A stretch of DNA of 64,000 bases from Adlercreutzia sp. ZJ304 (GTDB taxonomy: Bacteria > Actinomycetota > Coriobacteriia > Coriobacteriales > Eggerthellaceae): assembly GCF_011039075.1 (NCBI RefSeq), contig NZ_JAAKEG010000011.1, positions 18,869-82,868 on the forward strand. Direction: 5' to 3'. This document shows, piece by piece, positions 54,989 through 63,445 of the stretch (position 1 is its first letter; each line of letters begins with the position of its first letter). Under the pieces are notes generated by a model, which worked only from the letters and a program-made list of their open reading frames with translations, ran no database searches and was not told the DNA's origin. Position numbers and translations under genes: made by a program.

Positions 54989-57478
54989 ATGGGTAGAGAA
55001 GAAATCGTCGGCAAGCTATCCGAGCGTCATGAAGGGGTTCACCATGTTTATACAACATGCGTGAACAACGGATGCTGGGATGCAAGCTGCATCATGAAGT
55101 GCGCCGTAAAGGACAATAAAATAATTTCAATCGAGCCTGATGACTCCATCCATCCAAACAACGCCCGTGAGGATGTAGGCGATGAAGCCATCAATCAAGG
55201 CATGATTCAGATGCGTGGATGCCCTATGGGTCACGCATGGCGACAAGAACTGTACGCCGAGAGTCGTTTGCTATACCCAATGAAACGCATTGGAGGCAAG
55301 GGCGCTGGCAACGGACATTTTGAGCGCATTTCATGGGAGGAAGCGCTTGATACTATCGCGGAAAAAATGCGTGAAGTAAGCGACAAATATGGGGATGCCT
55401 CAATCGCTTATTGCCAATATTCCGCTTTTGAACATTCCGATCTTCCTCTTGCTCCATGGCTGCGCGGCGCGCTGGCAACATGGGGCGACCATTCTACTTC
55501 TGGCGGACATGCGGGTGAAGAATTTTTTGCCGGAGTAGACCTTGTTGACATAATGTTTAACGGCACGTCTCAATCGTATCCGGGCTTTGAGGCTCCAGAC
55601 CTGCTGAACAGCGACCTTATCGTACTTTGGGGATTTGATCCTTTAGTCGGATGGTTTGGCGCAGTTCCGTATTACATGAAGCTTGCTCAGGAACGCGGAT
55701 GCAAGGTTGTTTGCATAGAGCCACGCTACACGGTTTCTTGCGAAGTTTTGGCAGATCAGTGGATTCCTATTCGCCCCGGCACCGACATGGCTTTAATGTT
55801 AGCCATAGCGTATGTGCTCTACACCGAAGATTTATATGACCATGAATTTGTAGATCAATATGTTGAACCTGTAGGTTTTGAAACATGGCGTAAGTATGTA
55901 GTAGGTGAAGTTGACGGCGAACCTAAAACTCCAGAGTGGGCAGCACCGCTTACTGGCATTCCTGCTGAAACTATCCTCGCTTTCGCGCGCCTTTACGGCA
56001 ACGCAAAAGCAGCTCATCTGCAGGTACATTATTCAGTTTCCAAGCGCAACTTGGGCGACTATGCCGGTGCAGGCGCTATGCTGCTGCAAGCCATGACCGG
56101 AAATATTGCTCGCCCCGGCGGCTGCGAGTCGGGATGCTCTCTTGTTACTATGCCGCACGTGATTCCACCGAACCTAGATTGGGGTCGCGCTCCAACCGAA
56201 TTCTTCCCACCAGTGGTGTGCAATAACAACAAGATTACAGAAGCTATCTATTGCAGGCCTCTATACGATGCTGGCGAAATGCCCGAAGAGGAATATCGCC
56301 GTCGCATCGGCGCACCGCTAGATTCACCTCTACCAAACATTCACATGATTATCATGGACAACAATTATGCGAACAACCAGCACAATGTGAATAAGCGCAT
56401 GCGCGGTTATGCATCTATGGATTTCTCGTGGGGTTGGCAGTGGCATGAGGGTCAGCCTTCCGCAGAGTTCCTAGACATTGTTCTTCCAGCACCTATCCAT
56501 CAGTTTGAAACCATGGACACATACTTCTTTGGTAACGAGCGTATGTTCTTAGGACCTTGCGGCATGCGCAACTACTTCGTGTATTGCGACCAAGCAGTAG
56601 AACCGCCTGAGGAAGTTCGCCCTAAGGAATGGGTATGGATGCAGATAGCAAAACGCTTGGGTATTGGCGAGAAATACAGCTCGAAACTTTGCCAATACGA
56701 CGACCCTAAAGAGTTTACTGAAGGCGTTAAAGCGATTTATCGCGAGGGATACGAAACTTGGGCACGCGACGATTACGGCATGCTTGCCGCAGCTGGCATT
56801 ACGCCCCTACCTTGGGAAGAGTTCGTTAAGCACCCCATTATTCGCGTTCCTATGGAAGAGCCGTTCTATCCATTCAAGAACTGCATAGAAGCAGGTGTAA
56901 GTCCGTTTATTACTCCTTCCGGTAAGTTTGAATTCGATTCAAACTACATCAAGGAAAACCCGCTGCCTCAGACAAAATACCGCGGCGAGTTCAACACTTA
57001 CCCGGTTTGGCAGCCTAAGTACCAAGATGTTCCCGCCAACGATAGTTACTATCATCCAAAGACCGGCGAATTCCCGCTTTCACTTGTAACGCCTGTTACG
57101 TCTTATCGTCAGCATTCGTCTAACGATAAAAATCCATGGATGCGCGATGATGTATACAAACATGCGGTGTGGATCAACCCAGCCGACGCGGTACCTCGTG
57201 GCATCAAAGACGGCGATATGTGCAGCGTATACAACGAATTAGGCGAAGTTCGCATACCTGCCTTTGTTACTTCCCGCACAATTCCCGGTACTGTATCTAT
57301 ACACCACGGTTCATGGTATCGCCCTGACACAACGGAAGTAACAGACAAGATGCCCTATGGTGTCGATCAAGGTGGAAACTGTAATTTGCTTATCGGCGAT
57401 ACGCATCTCCCGCACATCATTGGAGCACTTTTGACTGCGGGTCTAGTGCAGATCAAGAAGTTTGGAGGAGATGAATAA
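54989..57478 (+). CDS. Molybdopterin-dependent oxidoreductase, catalytic subunit (DMSO-reductase superfamily)
   Basis: An 829-aa catalytic subunit. The N-terminal Cys group (Cys24, 29, 34, 38 and a later Cys in RGCPMGH) can hold a 4Fe-4S cluster. The molybdopterin domains follow (ERISWEEALD, VLWGFDPLVGW, PGTDMALMLAIAYVL), and the Mo-binding loop is probably in WGDHSTSGGHAGEE (Ser or His ligand, inference). The last roughly 120 residues form the cofactor-binding barrel. I chose ATG 54989 for its strong GAGAGGAG. There is no Tat signal even on the longer frame, so the enzyme is probably cytoplasmic. The architecture resembles catechol dehydroxylases or pyrogallol transhydroxylase. The substrate is unknown. 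Confidence 0.9.
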   Translation: MGREEIVGKLSERHEGVHHVYTTCVNNGCWDASCIMKCAVKDNKIISIEPDDSIHPNNAREDVGDEAINQGMIQMRGCPMGHAWRQELYAESRLLYPMKRIGGKGAGNGHFERISWEEALDTIAEKMREVSDKYGDASIAYCQYSAFEHSDLPLAPWLRGALATWGDHSTSGGHAGEEFFAGVDLVDIMFNGTSQSYPGFEAPDLLNSDLIVLWGFDPLVGWFGAVPYYMKLAQERGCKVVCIEPRYTVSCEVLADQWIPIRPGTDMALMLAIAYVLYTEDLYDHEFVDQYVEPVGFETWRKYVVGEVDGEPKTPEWAAPLTGIPAETILAFARLYGNAKAAHLQVHYSVSKRNLGDYAGAGAMLLQAMTGNIARPGGCESGCSLVTMPHVIPPNLDWGRAPTEFFPPVVCNNNKITEAIYCRPLYDAGEMPEEEYRRRIGAPLDSPLPNIHMIIMDNNYANNQHNVNKRMRGYASMDFSWGWQWHEGQPSAEFLDIVLPAPIHQFETMDTYFFGNERMFLGPCGMRNYFVYCDQAVEPPEEVRPKEWVWMQIAKRLGIGEKYSSKLCQYDDPKEFTEGVKAIYREGYETWARDDYGMLAAAGITPLPWEEFVKHPIIRVPMEEPFYPFKNCIEAGVSPFITPSGKFEFDSNYIKENPLPQTKYRGEFNTYPVWQPKYQDVPANDSYYHPKTGEFPLSLVTPVTSYRQHSSNDKNPWMRDDVYKHAVWINPADAVPRGIKDGDMCSVYNELGEVRIPAFVTSRTIPGTVSIHHGSWYRPDTTEVTDKMPYGVDQGGNCNLLIGDTHLPHIIGALLTAGLVQIKKFGGDE

Positions 57479-58215
57479 TGACACAATATGGATTCTTTTT
57501 CGACCAAACGCGTTGTTACGGATGTCAAGCGTGCTCAATAGCTTGCAAAGACTGGAATGACATAGCGCCCGGTCCTGAAAAGTGGATGTGTGTATATGAA
57601 TGGGAAGTTGGAACATTTCCCGAAGTGCGCCTGCATGAGCTAGCTTTCTCTTGCGGCCACTGCGAGGAACCAGCTTGTATCGGTGCTTGCGCTCACGGTG
57701 CAATCTTCAAAGATGACAAGTATGGCACCGTATTGATAGATAAAGAAAAGTGCGAAGGCGATCGCAACTGCTTCGCCGCCTGCCCTTACGGATCCATCAA
57801 ATTCGCAAGTGATGATAAATCTGAAAAAGCGAGCAAATGCACCATGTGTATCGATCGCTTGGAAAAAGGCTATCTTCCCGAGTGTGTTATGTCCTGCCCA
57901 ATGCGCGCGCTGGACTTCGGTCCCCTTGATGAACTTCGCGCAAAATATGGAGATTGCTCTCAGTTAGAAGAAATGCCTGCACCGACCACAAAACCGGCAT
58001 GGATAGCCAAGCCTATCGGGGATAAAAGACAACTTTTGCCATACGATGCAGACGAGGCTATTAAGTTGAGTATGCAGAGGGGAGATCTGCCGCCGGTGTT
58101 TACGAATGCCGAAGACATTACGCCGGAAGACGGTGTTATCAGACGCAACAAACTTATCATGAAAAACGCCACCGCAGAAGATGTCATGCTTAATACCACT
58201 AACAATCAGGGTTAA
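57478..58215 (+). CDS. 4Fe-4S electron-transfer subunit (DmsB/BthL-like)
   Basis: A 245-aa ferredoxin-type subunit with four cluster motifs: CYGCQACSIAC, CGHCEEPACIGAC, CEGDRNCFAAC, and CTMCIDRLEKG with ECVMSCP. It passes electrons to the Mo subunit. Its ATG overlaps the stop of the Mo gene (TAATG), so the two are translationally coupled. No NrfD/DmsC-type membrane anchor gene is present, which fits a soluble complex. A GC-rich hairpin follows the gene. Confidence 0.94.
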   Translation: MTQYGFFFDQTRCYGCQACSIACKDWNDIAPGPEKWMCVYEWEVGTFPEVRLHELAFSCGHCEEPACIGACAHGAIFKDDKYGTVLIDKEKCEGDRNCFAACPYGSIKFASDDKSEKASKCTMCIDRLEKGYLPECVMSCPMRALDFGPLDELRAKYGDCSQLEEMPAPTTKPAWIAKPIGDKRQLLPYDADEAIKLSMQRGDLPPVFTNAEDITPEDGVIRRNKLIMKNATAEDVMLNTTNNQG

Positions 58216-58229
58216 AAGCTCAAAAGTTC

Positions 58230-58256
58230 GGGGCGGCAATTTGGTTTAGCCGCCCC
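58230..58256 (+). terminator. GC-rich hairpin after the Fe-S subunit gene
   Basis: A perfect 8-bp stem, GGGGCGGC with GCCGCCCC, around an 11-nt loop, without a T-run. It may cause partial termination before the MFS gene, 156 bp further on. Confidence 0.5.
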
Positions 58257-58411
58257 ACACCGCTAGTGTTAATCGCTTAGCTCGCGTAAATTGCCGTGAA
58301 CCGCTTATTGCGCAATTTTCACTTTGCGGGTTTTGCTTTTGCTTTTTGCTTCGCAGCTTTTACTCTGTGTTTTCCTTCGCATGACTTCCTTAGTGTATTG
58401 AAGGAGTTAAT

Positions 58412-59677
58412 ATGTCCGAAATTAAAAAACAAAGATATGGTAATTGGATTCTTATAGCAGTTGCATTGCTGCTGTTCGGTACTGCAATCGCCACAACGCA
58501 GTTCAAAGTGCCAGTAATTATGGCAAACCTGATGGAACAGTTCAGTATGGACCCAGACGGTGCATCATGGCTTATGTCCATCTTCACGTTTGTTGGGATT
58601 GTGCTTGCCTTACCAACAGGAATGCTTGCCAAGCAGTTCGGTCCCAAGAACATGCTAGTTGCAGCAGCGGCTATTATGGCGGTTGGCTCGCTTATAGGCG
58701 CATTTTCAACTAGCAGCTTAATGCTTATTATTTCGCGCGGCATTGAAGGCGTGGCATTTATCTTCGTAACCATTTGCGGTCCGCTTGCCGTGCAAAAATA
58801 TGCTGCACCAGACAAAATAGGTTCCGCCACAGGAATTTGGGCACTTTGGGTATGCCTAGGTTCGGTAGTAGGTGGCACGCTAACCCCGTCGCTATTCTCC
58901 GCTACAGGATTTATGGGCGTTTGGATTATTTATGCAATAGCGGTAGTTGTTTTTATCGTTGGCGTAATCGTATTTGTGAAGCTGCCGGATGGCGAGGCTT
59001 CTGCTGCTAGCGAGGTCGATATTGCCGGCATCGAGGCTGAGGCTGAGGCTGGGGTTGAAGCTGGCGCTGGCGCTGGCGAAATTAGAGCAGCTCACGCAGC
59101 AGAAAAAGTAAGCTATGCAACATTTTTCAAGCCTAATACTTTGCTGTTCTTCTTTACGTTCCTAGCCTTTAACATGGTGCTGATGGCTGTGCTTTCTTTC
59201 TCGCCTACGTGGATGCAACTTCAAGGTATAGACCCAACAGTATCCGGATTTATCAGCACGCTTCCTATGCTGCTTGCTGTTATAGCCTCACCAACATTTG
59301 GCTCTCTGGCAGACAGATTGGGTCGCTGCAAACCTCTGTACATAATAGGCATGCTAGCCATGGGTCCTTGCGCATTCCTAATGCTTACAGGCTCCGATGC
59401 CATGCTGTGGGTTGGCGCTGTTTTGATGGGTCTTTTGGGCTTGGGCGTTCCGGTGATGTGTCTTACATCGTTTAATGGCGTTCTAGCTGAGCCAAAACTT
59501 GCTTCAGTTGGCATGGGTGTACTTATGTTGGTGCAAAGTCTTGGACAGTTTTTGGGAACATTTATTTCCCCAATGCTGCTTGGACCAGCATCAGACCAGT
59601 GGATGACCCTTGGAATTGCCATGCTGATAATTGGACTTATCGGTACGTTGTCTATTGTTGTATGTAAGTTTAAATAA
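58412..59677 (+). CDS. MFS transporter
   Basis: A 421-aa carrier with twelve hydrophobic segments in two halves and the MFS motif A-like loop FGPKNML after helix 2. The central cytoplasmic loop (about residues 198-228) is an Ala/Glu/Gly low-complexity insert of EAEAEAGVEAGAGAGE type. GAAGGAG precedes the ATG. It is placed after a Mo/Fe-S oxidoreductase pair with the same orientation, so it probably imports the enzyme's substrate or exchanges it for product (inference). A strong terminator follows. Confidence 0.9.
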   Translation: MSEIKKQRYGNWILIAVALLLFGTAIATTQFKVPVIMANLMEQFSMDPDGASWLMSIFTFVGIVLALPTGMLAKQFGPKNMLVAAAAIMAVGSLIGAFSTSSLMLIISRGIEGVAFIFVTICGPLAVQKYAAPDKIGSATGIWALWVCLGSVVGGTLTPSLFSATGFMGVWIIYAIAVVVFIVGVIVFVKLPDGEASAASEVDIAGIEAEAEAGVEAGAGAGEIRAAHAAEKVSYATFFKPNTLLFFFTFLAFNMVLMAVLSFSPTWMQLQGIDPTVSGFISTLPMLLAVIASPTFGSLADRLGRCKPLYIIGMLAMGPCAFLMLTGSDAMLWVGAVLMGLLGLGVPVMCLTSFNGVLAEPKLASVGMGVLMLVQSLGQFLGTFISPMLLGPASDQWMTLGIAMLIIGLIGTLSIVVCKFK

Positions 59678-59690
59678 TGCGATAGCGTAA

Positions 59691-59740
59691 AACAGTGGAA
59701 CGAAAAGCGACGCTTTCTTGTGCTTTCTCGTTCCACTGTT
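59691..59740 (+). terminator. Terminator after the MFS gene
   Basis: A 13-bp perfect stem, AACAGTGGAACGA (59691-59703) with TCGTTCCACTGTT (59728-59740). It is convergent with the toxin gene and may work in both directions. Confidence 0.75.
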
Positions 59741-59755
59741 ATATCTATAGCGTAT

Positions 59756-60025
59756 CTACCATGCAGCTCTCTGAGGAATTAAGGCTTCAATTCTTATAAG
59801 ATCTAGTTCAGGATAAAACGTATACACCAAATCAAATGGATTATTAGCCACCTTGCGTACACCGTCACCAAATTCTTCCCGAATAGACATGGGAATATTA
59901 GCACTACCAAATTCAGCGAACATTTCGATATTATCCAGGTCTTCTAATATCCTTGATTCAACCTTGGGCGAAGTAACCATAGCTAAATCATTCGCAAATC
60001 TTTCAGAAAACTCTAGTCTAGGCAT
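59756..60025 (-). CDS. RelE/ParE-family toxin
   Basis: An 89-aa toxin-like protein with the fold's helix-helix-strand order: an N-terminal LEFSERFANDLA helix, IREEFGDGVRKV, and the C-terminal strands FDLVYTFYPELDLIRIEAL. RelE-type toxins cleave mRNA on the ribosome and ParE-type toxins poison gyrase; the subtype cannot be settled by eye. It overlaps the antitoxin gene by 8 bp, downstream of it, in the normal antitoxin-first order. Confidence 0.82.
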   Translation of the reverse strand: MPRLEFSERFANDLAMVTSPKVESRILEDLDNIEMFAEFGSANIPMSIREEFGDGVRKVANNPFDLVYTFYPELDLIRIEALIPQRAAW

Positions 60026-60311
60026 TTATAGCCTCGCGCTTTTTCGCAACAGCAGCAAGCAAATCTTCACGCGATGAATAGTAAAGCCCTTCGTAAAAAT
60101 CATGTCTAGATTCTCGTAGAGCATCAGTCATGCGCTGCTCGTAGATAGCATCCTGAACCGCTTGGTCTACTGCATGCTGGAAAACCTCTTCCGACATGAA
60201 CACATACTTACCCCAACCATTTTCTGTAATATGAACAATTTCGTTGTCAGCCTTGCTTTTAATTTCCCGCTGTTGATTTTTCAAAGCTGTAGAAGGATAT
60301 ATTGCAGGCAT
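60018..60311 (-). CDS. Phd/YefM-type antitoxin
   Basis: A 97-aa protein. The N-terminal MPAIYPSTALKNQQREIKSK and VHITENGWGKYVFMSE match the Phd/YefM fold that binds DNA and neutralises a RelE/ParE toxin. The C-terminal half is helical and charged (toxin-binding). The start at 60311 has GAGGAG upstream; a longer frame to 60425 has none. Together with the next gene it forms a type II toxin-antitoxin pair that probably represses itself. Confidence 0.85.
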   Translation of the reverse strand: MPAIYPSTALKNQQREIKSKADNEIVHITENGWGKYVFMSEEVFQHAVDQAVQDAIYEQRMTDALRESRHDFYEGLYYSSREDLLAAVAKKREAINA

Positions 60312-60593
60312 AGCAACTCCTCTTATTAGGAACCTAATATCATACTTAATTACGAACTTAATTATATCCATTTTTAAGCAAAAAGGCTTCCTAGCTATAA
60401 ATCTAATCAAACCACCAATAAACACACCCTACAGAACCAAGGCAAACACATTTTCGATTTTGGTCAAGCCCCATTCATGCTCCTTAAGGTTGATGTCGCA
60501 CATTGCAAAAAGAACATCCTACAAATTAGATTCAATGCAGCATTCAGCAAGAATTCTATTTCCAGCAAACTCAGTAACACAATTTAAATATTT

Positions 60594-60640
60594 ACACTCG
60601 CAGTCATGGTCTTGTCACACTCGCAGTCTAATGCTATAGT
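60594..60640 (+). promoter_or_regulatory. Promoter with 12-bp direct repeats
   Basis: TTGTCA (60612-60617) and TATAGT (60635-60640) are 17 bp apart. ACACTCGCAGTC occurs at 60594-60605 and 60617-60628, spaced 23 bp (about two helical turns); the second copy lies in the -35/-10 spacer. This is a likely operator for the next gene. Confidence 0.65.
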
Positions 60641-60665
60641 GTTCAGCATAGCGATAGGAGTAACC

Positions 60666-61331
60666 ATGAACAATAACTCTAGCCTCATAAACTGCATCAC
60701 CTTGCTGCATGAAACCGAAGAGAGTCTTCGTGATGCTATCGCATGTTTTGTTACGCATAAGACATTCCCCGATGAAAGAATTGCCGACCTCCTAAAAGAA
60801 GCGTCAAATATTCAGGGAATCAGTGACCGACTTGCCGCAATCGATAAAACGGCATACAGTGACTTCGCATCTCCCAATAAAACCCCTATTGCAAAAATGC
60901 GTCTAAACGAAATAGATGATAGTGTCATCAATCGCGGAAAAGCATTCTTAGAAAGTCAACTAAAAACTGAATTGCCTGTCTTTTTCGTCGATAATTCACG
61001 TCTATACAAAATCGGATCCAAAAGATCTACGGAAGAAGCCGGTGTATGGATGAAGAGTGTCTCTATGGATATAGCAAAGCAAATTATGATTGCCATTGAG
61101 AAAACTGGACACGTTAAGGAACTTTTCACACGGCTAGAAATACAAGAGTCGATGCCAAGTGCATGGCCTGCATATTATGTCGAGATTGTTTTTTCGGCTT
61201 TATTGGAAAACGGAATTCTAACCAAACCAAAGCGCGGGCACTACCATATCGAAATCTCTGATGTTTACCGGTGGATTAGCATTTTGGAAAAACTACCGAA
61301 AAGAGGTGATTTAATGAATGTCGCAAATTAG
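60666..61331 (+). CDS. Hypothetical protein with possible C-terminal winged helix
   Basis: A 221-aa soluble protein, unrecognised. The N-terminal half is helical and charged. The last roughly 50 residues (VEIVFSALLENGILTKPKRG then HYHIEISDVYRWI) look like a winged-helix tail, which would suit a DNA-binding role (inference). The ATG at 60666 has TAGGAG upstream; an earlier in-frame ATG is inside the promoter. The direct repeats in its promoter suggest self-regulation. A hairpin overlaps the stop (61331-61361). Confidence 0.7.
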   Translation: MNNNSSLINCITLLHETEESLRDAIACFVTHKTFPDERIADLLKEASNIQGISDRLAAIDKTAYSDFASPNKTPIAKMRLNEIDDSVINRGKAFLESQLKTELPVFFVDNSRLYKIGSKRSTEEAGVWMKSVSMDIAKQIMIAIEKTGHVKELFTRLEIQESMPSAWPAYYVEIVFSALLENGILTKPKRGHYHIEISDVYRWISILEKLPKRGDLMNVAN

Positions 61332-61361
61332 GGTTTCCCCGCCCATGCGTCGAGGAAACCC
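61331..61361 (+). terminator. Hairpin at the end of the 60666 gene
   Basis: GGGTTTCC (61331-61338) pairs with GGAAACCC (61354-61361), 15-nt loop, then CTTAG. The U-tract is weak. Confidence 0.5.
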
Positions 61362-61464
61362 CTTAGTGTGATAAAACACTCCACAAAATTGATTTTATCG
61401 CAATTCATATTAAAGCGCATGGGCTTTCCATAAATAAATGAACATAAACGAAAGGACTCTAGAT

Positions 61465-61674
61465 ATGGAAAAGTTCATTGTAAACTCTGAAGTAGACAGA
61501 CGTGGTTATCATGAAGTACACAGATTGACCTGCAATCACCTTCCCAGTCCAATACACTGCGAAGATTTAGGGTATTGTACAGACGAATATGAGGCGCTAT
61601 ACAAAGCAAAGCAATATCGCTACGAACACAGTGATGGGTGTTACTACTGCTGCGAACTCATACATAATCACTAA
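61465..61674 (+). CDS. Small Cys/His-rich protein
   Basis: A 69-aa protein with ordered Cys and His (HRLTCNHLP, HCEDLGYC, DGCYYCCELIH), which probably bind one or two zinc ions. The pattern recalls a family of small uncharacterised bacterial proteins ending in DGCYYCCxxCH. The start at 61465 is supported by AAAGGACT upstream; an in-frame ATG at 61438 has none. It stands alone between two accessory loci. Function unknown. Confidence 0.7.
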   Translation: MEKFIVNSEVDRRGYHEVHRLTCNHLPSPIHCEDLGYCTDEYEALYKAKQYRYEHSDGCYYCCELIHNH

Positions 61675-62038
61675 GAAAATTCGCTAACTATCAATCCAGA
61701 AATGGTTCCTTTATTCGGAGTCATTTCTGGATAATTCCACTTTCTTAGCCATTAGTTCTCTCGTATTATTCTTTAGCATCTCATACATATCCACACGCTT
61801 GCCCAATGACTACGAAAATAGTTCAGTTTTCGCAAGATTAGAAAAGTGTAATACATCAAGTTTCGCAACAACTAGCACTGTATTTTTAGTTTAGAGTGCT
61901 AGTGCTGCCTTAGATTACATATAAAACGCCTATTCAAGTTAATGTTTTGAACTTATCGTCAATACTGGTTTTGGAAAGACCGCAAATCAAGTTCTTTAAT
62001 TGACCTCATATCATGTTTCTTGAAACTATCACCAATCC
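61675..62038. other. Gene-free stretch with inverted repeats
   Basis: No convincing gene. It holds a perfect 11-bp hairpin stem (ATCCAGAAATG at 61694-61704 with CATTTCTGGAT at 61722-61732), a TAGCACT/AGTGCTA pair near 61872-61900, and at 61957-61993 a sequence resembling one at 63597 (CAATACTGGTTTTGGAAAGA). Confidence 0.6.
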
Positions 62039-62488
62039 TTAATCCTCTGAATCATCAAGTAATGCTGCAGGATTAATAGCAGGAAGCGTCATCTTTCCCA
62101 ACGGCGACATTAACGATGCCATTTCTATCAAATCACGAATCTTTCCCCATATAAAGACAATTAGATTCGGTGCTAATATGCCCTTAAGAACATCTTCATG
62201 AGCCTCGTCATATTCACACGAAGCACCACCAATCATGCCGCATTTTGCCTTGAATTCTGCTGGACCTCGCTCTCCCTGAAAAACAACCACCCAAGTTACT
62301 TCTATTGAACCGTTACAGAGAAGCCTATCGCCATCGCGATTGAAAGCTAAACCTCGATTAATGTCTAACTTAGACTCAGCGCCCTCTATTGCTGGCTTAT
62401 CATCACAATTCTCAATAAGATCCCTAATATCAAAAGAAAAATGAATCAGATGCGAAGCGTCGTATTTCAAAAAAGATTCAATATCCAT
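62039..62488 (-). CDS. SecB-like chaperone of a toxin-antitoxin-chaperone module
   Basis: A 149-aa protein. The C-terminal part (LAPNLIVFIWGKIRDLIEMA, then LPAINPAALL) matches the end of the SecB fold (helix followed by the LxxxNFxAL segment), and the middle has the SecB-like beta strands (IEVTWVVVFQ). It follows an MqsA-type antitoxin with a TAATG overlap. In TAC systems such a chaperone stabilises its antitoxin, so this role is inferred from context. Housekeeping SecB is unusual in Actinobacteria. Confidence 0.8.
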   Translation of the reverse strand: MDIESFLKYDASHLIHFSFDIRDLIENCDDKPAIEGAESKLDINRGLAFNRDGDRLLCNGSIEVTWVVVFQGERGPAEFKAKCGMIGGASCEYDEAHEDVLKGILAPNLIVFIWGKIRDLIEMASLMSPLGKMTLPAINPAALLDDSED

Positions 62489-63096
62489 TATGCAGCCTCA
62501 ATCAATGAACCTGGTTTGATGTGCTCGTATTTTTGCTTAGTATGCGGAAAATTCATGTTAGCTGTAGCGGACTTATGAAACCTACTCTCAGATACAAACG
62601 ACGCCCACGAACTTGCCGGAATATTCCATCGAACACAGAAACTTGGTTCCTCATTTTTCGAAAAACTGTCATTTATATCCATCTTAGGCATCTCAAAACC
62701 CGCATTGGCAATCAATAGACTAGCAGCTTGCGGAAACTCCCTCATCAATCGCATGAGATTGTCTGCTGTCTTTGATTGTATAACAGCACCTGTTTCCCAT
62801 CGACTAGCAGTTGGTGAAGCTACTCCTAGCATCTGCTCGAATTGATTTTGCTTCAATCCATAACTAGAACGAAGCGATCTTATCTCCTGAGGAGACAATA
62901 AACCATGCAGTTCACGATAGATTTGATTTTCGGCTTTATCGAGAGCGTCAAGATCTTTACTCTCAAATTCAACCTCACCGCAAGACGCGCATTTCCAATG
63001 CTCCACCCCTTTGACTTCCATAGTCTCGCCCTTAAAGACAGACTGAATAGGATCTAAGGAGCGCAACATCTCCTTGCCGCATTCCATGCACTTCAT
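62488..63096 (-). CDS. MqsA-type antitoxin with C-terminal extension
   Basis: A 202-aa protein. The N-terminal zinc finger of YgiT/MqsA type has Cys3, Cys6, Cys36 and Cys39. An XRE-type HTH spans about 67-125 (LRSSYGLKQNQFEQMLGVAS then SRWETG). A roughly 65-residue extension (about 138-202) follows that E. coli MqsA lacks; in TAC systems this is the chaperone-addiction region. The start at 63096 has GAAGGAGATAG upstream. It lies 10 bp after the toxin gene and overlaps the SecB-like gene. Confidence 0.88.
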   Translation of the reverse strand: MKCMECGKEMLRSLDPIQSVFKGETMEVKGVEHWKCASCGEVEFESKDLDALDKAENQIYRELHGLLSPQEIRSLRSSYGLKQNQFEQMLGVASPTASRWETGAVIQSKTADNLMRLMREFPQAASLLIANAGFEMPKMDINDSFSKNEEPSFCVRWNIPASSWASFVSESRFHKSATANMNFPHTKQKYEHIKPGSLIEAA

Positions 63097-63106
63097 ACTA
63101 TCTCCT

Positions 63107-63397
63107 TCAATATGGATATCCATTCCACTTGCACGATAAAACACGAACTTTCACTTCGCTGTCTTCTACCATGAATTTTACATACCATGTCGTGTCGTCA
63201 TAATCGACATGATAGACATCGCCCACTTGACCAGGAAACTTGTCCAATTTCAGAGTCTTGTAAAACCCCTCAGACCGCATGGCATCAAATACTTCTTTTA
63301 CGACCTCTGTCACATACATATCAGGATACCGAGTGCGCACGAATTCCCTAACTCTGCTAATAACAGTAAAATCATCATTAGCAATAAGTCGCTTCAC
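63107..63397 (-). CDS. MqsR-like toxin (start codon uncertain)
   Basis: A 96-aa protein from the GTG at 63397. Toxin context and the fold (two N-terminal helices, then strands with VYHVDYDDTTWYVKFMV and KVRVLSC) suggest an MqsR-type RNase. Family-like sequence continues in frame upstream (GPKYDLQE before the GTG), but no ATG, GTG or TTG occurs between it and the TGA at 63436-63434. The toxin may be N-terminally shortened, start at a rare codon, or be inactivated. Confidence 0.7.
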   Translation of the reverse strand: MKRLIANDDFTVISRVREFVRTRYPDMYVTEVVKEVFDAMRSEGFYKTLKLDKFPGQVGDVYHVDYDDTTWYVKFMVEDSEVKVRVLSCKWNGYPY

Positions 63398-63445
63398 TTC
63401 TTGAAGATCATATTTTGGACCAGTTCCTATAGTTCACCTCACATG

